Shown piece by piece: positions 16,757 through 19,998 of a DNA stretch of 19,998 nt (positions are counted from its first letter, which is position 1; every line of letters starts with the position of its first letter). The notes under the pieces are model-generated. The model was not told the DNA's origin. It did not search any database and worked only from the letters and a program-made list of their open reading frames with translations. The DNA lies in contig JAFLTK010000236.1 in assembly GCA_022511505.1 (NCBI GenBank), forward strand, positions 1 to 19,998, read 5' to 3'. A program made the position numbers and the translations under genes. This DNA is from Muribaculaceae bacterium (lineage in GTDB: Bacteria > Bacteroidota > Bacteroidia > Bacteroidales > Muribaculaceae).

Positions 16757-17023
16757 ATGAAATTAGAAAAAAATCCTGAAAACAATGACGTCTGGATAGT
16801 ACTTGATGATATGGAACTCAAAATGGGATTCCTTGCTCAATGTGTTGAGGAATTAGCCGAAAAAGAGAGTCAAGACTATCTTTCTGTTTTTGAACGTCTT
16901 GAAAACGTCAAAATGACCGAGGATTATATATTGAGACATTACAACGTTCTACATACCGAAAGTATCGAGAATATTACCGAAAATCTATCGCAACTACTAC
17001 ACAAAAGAGAGAAAAACCTATAA
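16757..17023 (+). CDS. DUF3791 family protein
   Basis: An 88-residue acidic, mostly helical protein with no signal peptide or membrane segment. The pattern FLAQCVEELAEKESQD in the first half, followed by YILRHYNVLHTESIENITENL, is the DUF3791 signature, with the conserved Y-x-V-L-H-T core at residues about 60-67. The function of the family is unknown. Members are commonly found next to DUF3990 genes, and that arrangement is seen here with only two bases between this stop and the next ATG. The small size and position ahead of a possible enzyme toxin would suit an antidote or regulator, which is inference. ATG 16757 is the first in frame and lies about 30 bases after the predicted transcription start. 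Confidence 0.8.
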   Translation: MKLEKNPENNDVWIVLDDMELKMGFLAQCVEELAEKESQDYLSVFERLENVKMTEDYILRHYNVLHTESIENITENLSQLLHKREKNL

Positions 17024-17025
17024 TC

Positions 17026-17511
17026 ATGGAAGTATATCACGGAGGCACTGAAATCATTGATTCACCCAAAATAGACGTAGGGAGACCAAATTTAGACTTC
17101 GGTCCCGGCTTTTATGTTACTACACTTTATTCCCAAGCCAAGGCATGGTCTCAAAAAATAGGTGATGAACGGAATGTAAAACCCATTATTAATAAATATG
17201 AATTTAATAAGGATAAAAGTATTGAGACATTCAGATATCTAATATTTCCTGAATACAATGAAGCCTGGCTACAATTTGTTTGCGATTGCCGTTTAGGTAA
17301 AACTCGCTACATTGACTACGACATTATTGAAGGTGGAGTTGCCGATGATAGGGTTAGAGATACAGTGCGTCTCTTTATGACCGGTTTCATCTCGATGGAA
17401 TCAGCCTTATCCCGTTTAAAATATTTCAGACCTAACAATCAGATTTGTATACTGAACCAAGATATTGTAACCGAAAATCTTAAATTTGTAAGTTATGAAG
17501 TCGTCGGATAA
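17026..17511 (+). CDS. DUF3990 family protein, possible ADP-ribosyltransferase-fold enzyme
   Basis: A 161-residue cytoplasmic-type protein. Visible family features are MEVYHGG (1-7), LDFGPGFYVTT (23-33), a following SQAKAWSQK helix, WLQFVCDCR (81-89), YDIIEGGVADD (98-108) and a terminal NQICILNQDIVTENLKF. These match my recall of DUF3990. To my recollection this family is grouped with ADP-ribosyltransferase folds, where an H/Y pair near the N-terminus (here His5 and Tyr30) binds NAD. I cannot verify the assignment, and no activity is established. The gene sits between two small proteins, two bases after the first and overlapping the third by 17 bases, so all three are almost certainly one translation-coupled unit. 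A toxin-antitoxin or phage-defence role is plausible but inferred. Confidence 0.8.
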   Translation: MEVYHGGTEIIDSPKIDVGRPNLDFGPGFYVTTLYSQAKAWSQKIGDERNVKPIINKYEFNKDKSIETFRYLIFPEYNEAWLQFVCDCRLGKTRYIDYDIIEGGVADDRVRDTVRLFMTGFISMESALSRLKYFRPNNQICILNQDIVTENLKFVSYEVVG

Positions 17512-17734
17512 AGATAAAAAAAAGATATTGGATGAAATTTTGACGGCAACGCAAACCGGCACAATAGTGTGTCGTATAGCACAGCGCTTAAACATCCGGC
17601 CTTATGAGGCTTTCAAAAAATTCATAGCGAGTAACACATATAGAATTTTTAGAAATCCCGAGAGTACTCTCTCCTACATGGGCGATGAAGCTATCTGTCA
17701 GCACTTTCTTTTAGAAATCAATAAATCAAATTGA
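17495..17734 (+). CDS. Small helical protein, third gene of the DUF3791-DUF3990 unit
   Basis: A 79-residue basic N-terminus (MKSSDKDKKK) followed by predicted helices. I do not recognise a named family with confidence. ILDEILTATQTGTIVCRIAQ, PYEAFKKFIASNTYRIF and LSYMGDEAICQHFLLE give a three-helix pattern. This recalls small proteins often encoded beside DUF3990, which I remember as having a similar 'EAFxxFxxSxTYxxL ... L...G...I...F' layout. The ATG at 17495 lies inside the DUF3990 gene (17-base overlap), so translation is coupled, probably without its own ribosome binding site. It has no signal peptide or membrane segment. It may be a second regulator or antidote for the DUF3990 product. 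Real-gene status rests on the overlap and the composition shared with its partners. Confidence 0.7.
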   Translation: MKSSDKDKKKILDEILTATQTGTIVCRIAQRLNIRPYEAFKKFIASNTYRIFRNPESTLSYMGDEAICQHFLLEINKSN

Positions 17735-17778
17735 TAGAATCGCTTCTGTGACGATAAAGCATAGTTTGTGACCTTGGG

Positions 17779-17826
17779 CGCGGCCGCAATATCAACCGCG
17801 AGGTCGCCATGCGTCGCGGCAAATAA
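17779..17826 (+). pseudogene. 48-base direct repeat, copy 2: detached glycosyltransferase C-terminal remnant
   Basis: Translated in the matching frame, this gives RGRNINREVAMRRGK and a stop, the same as the end of the glycosyltransferase except Asn for Asp. No upstream coding sequence of that gene is attached; the match ends at 17779. It is therefore a non-functional tail fragment. It marks either the original insertion site or material carried in with the module. Confidence 0.9.
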
Positions 17827-17921
17827 CACTCCTCGTGAAAAAAATTGCCGTGGCGTGAACTTTTTCAAAACCAGCGTTGTTATATAGACAGATTGAAGAT
17901 AATGTGATAATGATTGGTTTA

Positions 17922-17963
17922 ATACAACGATGGCGTTGTCGCGAGACAGCGCCATCGTTGTAT
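17922..17963 (+). terminator. Strong 19-bp hairpin with GCGA tetraloop between the two modules
   Basis: Bases 17922-17940 pair with 17945-17963 over 19 positions with a single G-U pair, closed by GCGA, a GNRA loop. The downstream sequence CTCATTTTAAC gives only a short T run, so termination efficiency is uncertain. It lies 188 bases after the third module gene and 28 bases before the next promoter-like element. A boundary terminator is the simplest reading. A structured RNA or protein-binding palindrome is possible. Confidence 0.7.
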
Positions 17964-17990
17964 CTCATTTTAACAATTAGTTTCTATTTT

Positions 17991-18022
17991 TTTGTAAAAT
18001 TCCAATTTAATACCTATTTTTG
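17991..18022 (+). promoter_or_regulatory. Promoter-like element upstream of the nucleotidyltransferase gene
   Basis: TTTG (17991-17994), a 20-base spacer and TATTTTTG (18015-18022) match the Bacteroidetes -33/-7 pattern closely. The sequence is 30/33 identical to the promoter region of the DUF3791 unit. The predicted transcript would have a leader of about 80 bases, which contains AAGGAGG at 18047-18053. Confidence 0.7.
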
Positions 18023-18106
18023 CATCAACGACATTGACCGATCAACAAGGAGGAAATAGATAATACAACCGACCTCAATTATTTATGTAAAATATATGTA
18101 TGTCTT

Positions 18107-18445
18107 ATGTCTGAAAAAGAAAAATACAGTCTGTTAATCGAAACAATTAAAGCAAAAGCAAGCCAAATCCTACCTAAGGGATCTCAGATTGCTTTATACG
18201 GTTCGAGAGCACGCGGTGAGGCGCGTCCTGACTCTGACTGGGATCTACAAATTTTAATACCCGGAGAAGAAAAGATTCCATTGTCTCTTTGGGACGTTTT
18301 TGCGTGGCCTTTAGCCGATGAAGGCTTGGCGCTGGGGGAGATTGTCAACCCACGACTTTATTCTTATGCAGGTTGGCAGAAACGTAGTTTTCTACCGTTC
18401 TACAAAAATGTTGAACGCGACAAAGTAATTATTTTTAAAAATTGA
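18107..18445 (+). CDS. MNT-type nucleotidyltransferase domain protein
   Basis: A 112-residue minimal nucleotidyltransferase of the DNA polymerase beta superfamily. The motif GSRARGEARPDSDWDL (32-47) contains the GSxxxG loop and the two metal-binding aspartates Asp44 and Asp46. EIVNP at about residues 78-82 is near where a third acidic residue is expected. In known MNT/HEPN pairs such proteins neutralise a HEPN ribonuclease, in some systems by adding nucleotides to it. Here no full HEPN gene follows; only a short remnant starts four bases downstream. The active site looks intact, so it may now act alone. The start is ATG 18107; upstream codons are in frame but without a start. The gene is AT-rich compared with bamD and lies in the same island as the DUF3990 unit. 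Confidence 0.88.
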   Translation: MSEKEKYSLLIETIKAKASQILPKGSQIALYGSRARGEARPDSDWDLQILIPGEEKIPLSLWDVFAWPLADEGLALGEIVNPRLYSYAGWQKRSFLPFYKNVERDKVIIFKN

Positions 18446-18448
18446 GAT

Positions 18449-18502
18449 ATGGGTCTTTCACAAGAAGAAATAAAAGCAATAATGAAGACGAAAAGCATCT
18501 GA
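18449..18502 (+). pseudogene. Truncated remnant of a probable HEPN-domain partner gene
   Basis: Four bases after the nucleotidyltransferase stop, an ATG opens a 17-codon frame (MGLSQEEIKAIMKTKSI) ending in TGA. The first residues resemble the usual N-terminus of small HEPN proteins encoded after MNT genes (M-x-L-x-x-E-E-x-x-x-x-I). After about residue 11 any likeness stops, and no HEPN-like sequence continues in any frame before bamD. I read it as the stub left by a deletion. The short match makes this tentative. Confidence 0.4.
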
Positions 18503-18545
18503 CCGTGGAATTTGTAAAAAAAATATAAGAGAAGGGGGTTCAGGG

Positions 18546-18576
18546 TTGGTTGTTTGACGAAAAGTTATTAACTTTG
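18546..18576 (+). promoter_or_regulatory. Promoter of bamD-rpoZ
   Basis: TTG (18546-18548) begins a TTGG, 19 bases ahead of TAACTTTG (18569-18576), a good -33/-7 pair. The -7 box ends only 9 bases before the bamD ATG, so the leader should be a few bases long. Confidence 0.65.
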
Positions 18577-18585
18577 CGCGATATT

Positions 18586-19401
18586 ATGAAGAGATTAAAG
18601 ATAACTCACCTCGTCATCGTGTTGCTGAGCGGACTTATCGCGAGTTCGTGCGGTGAATATCAGCGTGTGCTCAAGAGTACCGACAGCAACTACAAGCTCG
18701 AGTTTGCCAAGCGGGCATTCGAGGACAAGCGCTATGTCCAGGCGGCAACTGTGCTCGAGGATATTGTGCCGATTTTCAAGGGCAACGAGAAGGCCGAGGA
18801 TGCTCTCTATCTGCTGGCCCTGAGCAATTACGAGAACAAGGATTACCAGACGGCGAGTGCCTATTTCCGCTCCTATTACAGCCGTTTTCCCAAGGGTAAA
18901 TACACTGAGTTGGCTCGTTTCTACTGTGGATATGGCTACTATCTGGACTCGCCCGACCCGCAGTTGGACCAGACCGGCACCGTCAAGGCCATCGAGGAGC
19001 TGCAAGGCTTTCTTGACTACTTTCCGCGCAGCGACAAAGTTTCGCTCGCCCAAAATGCCATCTTTGAGATGCAGGACAAGTTGACTCTCAAGGAGTTGAT
19101 GAATGCCCAGTTGTACTATAACCTTGGCAACTACATGGGCAACAACTATGAGTCGGCAATCATCGTTGCTCAAAACGCCGTCAAAAACTATCCATACTCC
19201 AAATACAAGGAAGACCTTGAGATGCTTATTCTCAAATCGCGCTATCAAGAGGCCTCCCAGAGTATTGAGGAGAAAAAGGCCGATCGTTTCCGCGAGGTTA
19301 TCGACGAGTATTACTCGTTTATTAACAACTATCCCGACGGGCCCAATCGCTCAGAGGCCGACAACATTTTTAAAATTGCCAGCCGTCACGTCAAGGATTG
19401 A
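18586..19401 (+). CDS. bamD: Outer-membrane assembly lipoprotein BamD
   Basis: A 271-residue lipoprotein of the BAM complex, which folds beta-barrel proteins, such as SprA, into the outer membrane. The start at ATG 18586 gives a classical lipoprotein signal (MKRLKITHLVIVLLSGLIASSC) with Cys22 as the lipidated residue; a TTG start at 18550 would place extra residues before it and lie upstream of the -7 box. The mature protein is TPR-like throughout: YKLEFAKRAFEDKRYVQA, EDALYLLALSNYENKDYQTA and SAYFRSYYSRFPKGKYTE form successive helix pairs, followed by LDYFPRSDK and ESAIIVAQNAVKNYPYSKY. Length agrees with the family. Downstream rpoZ follows after 62 bases, an arrangement I recall as common in Bacteroidales, so the pair is probably one operon. 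Confidence 0.94.
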   Translation: MKRLKITHLVIVLLSGLIASSCGEYQRVLKSTDSNYKLEFAKRAFEDKRYVQAATVLEDIVPIFKGNEKAEDALYLLALSNYENKDYQTASAYFRSYYSRFPKGKYTELARFYCGYGYYLDSPDPQLDQTGTVKAIEELQGFLDYFPRSDKVSLAQNAIFEMQDKLTLKELMNAQLYYNLGNYMGNNYESAIIVAQNAVKNYPYSKYKEDLEMLILKSRYQEASQSIEEKKADRFREVIDEYYSFINNYPDGPNRSEADNIFKIASRHVKD

Positions 19402-19463
19402 CGGCAACCTCCATCACATTAATTATAATATTCAAAAAACAGGACACCATACAAAATTCCACT

Positions 19464-19799
19464 ATGGACTACAAGAAAACAAACGCTCCGCTCAACACCG
19501 TCACCCGTGACATGATTGAACTGTCAGAAGACACCGGTAACGTCTATGAAACAGTGTGCATCATCGCAAAGCGCGCCAACCAAATCGCGTCGGAGATGAA
19601 GCACGACTTGGAGAAGAAGTTGCAAGAATTTGCCTCGCTGAACGACAACCTCGAGGAGATTTCAGAGAACCGCGAGCAAATCGAAATCTCGCGCTACTAT
19701 GAGAAACTCCCCAAGCCCACCTTGATTGCTACCGAGGAATATATCGAGCACAAAATCCACTATCGCAATCCCGCCAAGGATAAACCCAATCTGGATTAA
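19464..19799 (+). CDS. rpoZ: RNA polymerase omega subunit
   Basis: A 111-residue protein of the Rpb6/omega family, a small subunit that helps assemble the beta' subunit of RNA polymerase. The start is ATG 19464 (MDYKKTNAPLNTVTRDM); upstream in-frame codons translate into a hydrophobic stretch unlike the family. The conserved section is TGNVYETVCIIAKRANQIA (near residues 25-43), in which Y-E and the A-K-R-A-x-Q-I motif are characteristic. A charged helical middle follows, and then EEYIEHKIHYRNP, typical of Bacteroidetes omega. It lies 62 bases after bamD with no terminator between. A perfect palindrome (GCCGGCGCCGGC, 19803-19814) begins four bases after the stop but has no T run. Confidence 0.92.
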   Translation: MDYKKTNAPLNTVTRDMIELSEDTGNVYETVCIIAKRANQIASEMKHDLEKKLQEFASLNDNLEEISENREQIEISRYYEKLPKPTLIATEEYIEHKIHYRNPAKDKPNLD

Positions 19800-19802
19800 T
19801 TT

Positions 19803-19814
19803 GCCGGCGCCGGC
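19803..19814. repeat. 12-base perfect palindrome after rpoZ
   Basis: GCCGGCGCCGGC reads the same on both strands, four bases after the rpoZ stop. Without a T tract it is a weak terminator candidate and could be chance in GC-rich DNA. Confidence 0.4.
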
Positions 19815-19866
19815 TCAGGTTTCGTCAAGATTAATCCCAAATGTGTTAAAAAACTTTGCAAAAAGT

Positions 19867-19897
19867 TTTGTAAATCGGTGGATTATACCTACCTTTG
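19867..19897 (+). promoter_or_regulatory. Promoter of rpsO
   Basis: TTTG (19867-19870), exactly 19 bases, then TACCTTTG (19890-19897): a complete match to the Bacteroidetes -33/-7 consensus. The predicted transcript has a leader of about 35 bases before the ATG at 19938. An inverted repeat (AAAACTTT and AAAGTTTT, about 19850-19869) abuts and partly covers the -33 box. Confidence 0.85.
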
Positions 19898-19937
19898 TGC
19901 GCTAAATTTTTATTAACACTTAAATACCTCCGAAAGA

Positions 19938-19998
19938 ATGCATTTGAATTCTGAAGAAAAAGTAGAAATCTTTGAGAAATACGGTAAGGGCAAGACTG
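19938..19998 (+). CDS. rpsO: 30S ribosomal protein S15, N-terminal 20 residues
   Basis: The visible residues, MHLNSEEKVEIFEKYGKGKT, match the start of Bacteroidetes S15 (M-x-L-x-x-x-x-K-x-E-I-F-x-K-Y-G-K). The family is about 89 residues, so the gene is cut by the window end. S15 binds 16S rRNA early in assembly of the small subunit platform. Start ATG 19938 lies about 40 bases after a consensus promoter. Only this fragment supports the call, but the pattern is distinctive. Confidence 0.85.
   Translation, partial: MHLNSEEKVEIFEKYGKGKT

Larger units (their letters stand above)
16685..17826 (+). mobile_element. Putative inserted 1.14-kb AT-rich module bracketed by the 48-base repeat
   Basis: This block starts just after the glycosyltransferase stop and ends with the second copy of that gene's 3' end. 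It is visibly richer in A and T than the genes on either side. It carries its own promoter-like element and a compact three-gene unit (DUF3791, DUF3990, small protein). Removing it would leave a single intact glycosyltransferase end. That is the structure expected of a module that recombined into, or was captured at, the 3' end of a gene. I find no integrase, transposase or terminal inverted repeats, so the transfer route is unknown and 'mobile' is inference. Confidence 0.5.
17735..18106. other. 372-base gap between the two AT-rich modules
   Basis: It holds the second copy of the glycosyltransferase 3' end (17779-17826), a 19-bp hairpin (17922-17963), a promoter-like repeat (17991-18022) and an AAGGAGG sequence (18047-18053) with no start codon at usable spacing. 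I see nothing recognisable in 17735-17778. Bases 17836-17866 contain a weak inverted repeat (GAAAAAAATT and AACTTTTTC). No gene is supported. Confidence 0.6.

Noticed and set aside
16637..17826. Insertion sequence with target duplication
   Set aside because: The repeat is 48 bases long and partly coding, with no terminal inverted repeats and no transposase. Target duplications of insertion sequences are much shorter.
17877..18059. A 60-codon frame spanning the hairpin and the second promoter-like repeat
   Set aside because: It covers clear non-coding signals, has no recognisable sequence, and is low in coding character.
19850..19869. A/T-rich inverted repeat as an rpoZ terminator
   Set aside because: The stem is short and all A/T apart from one pair, no T run follows, and it overlaps the rpsO -33 box.

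Overview
The window looks like chromosomal DNA of a Bacteroidales bacterium. A moderately GC-rich Muribaculaceae member is my best guess, but that is inference. The supporting signs are a SprA/Sov-type giant outer-membrane protein, the bamD-rpoZ gene pair, a type IX-like C-terminal tail on a secreted protein, few Shine-Dalgarno sequences, and repeated Bacteroidetes-type -7 boxes (TAnnTTTG, in places with a -33 TTG/TTTG 19-20 bases upstream).

Layout. Bases 1-5369 hold the C-terminal ~1,470 residues of SprA and a secreted protein of unknown function that starts inside the sprA stop codon (TAATG). nagB (glucosamine-6-phosphate deaminase) runs the other way and ends at a hairpin terminator. A divergent promoter region separates nagB from a Pif1/Dda-type helicase with a TPR tail. 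Next come an iron-type superoxide dismutase, a BspA-like leucine-rich-repeat secreted protein, and a two-gene unit of PcrA/UvrD helicase and carboxynorspermidine decarboxylase (nspC) that overlap by four bases. A membrane-anchored family-2 glycosyltransferase follows. The window ends with bamD, rpoZ and the start of rpsO, which has a near-consensus promoter.

The unusual part is an AT-rich island between the glycosyltransferase and bamD (about 16685-18545). It holds two small modules behind near-identical promoter-like sequences. The first is a tight three-gene unit: a DUF3791 protein, a DUF3990 protein that may have an ADP-ribosyltransferase-like fold, and a small helical protein. The second is a MNT-type nucleotidyltransferase followed by a 17-codon stub that resembles the start of a HEPN partner. 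The first module is bracketed by a 48-base direct repeat made from the last 15 codons and stop of the glycosyltransferase gene, 46/48 identical, as if the module entered or was duplicated at that gene's 3' end. A 19-bp GNRA-capped hairpin separates the two modules. I see no integrase or transposase.

A second unexplained pattern is a pair of related low-complexity intergenic elements, after the Pif1-like helicase gene and after nspC. Each has a G/T-rich arm with a 3/9-base period followed by a complementary A/C-rich arm, so each could fold into a long imperfect hairpin. The two loci share recognisable sequence, which suggests a dispersed, slippage-prone repeat family. A different array of four 21-base units lies upstream of the leucine-rich-repeat gene.

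No tRNA, rRNA, CRISPR array or insertion sequence was seen.
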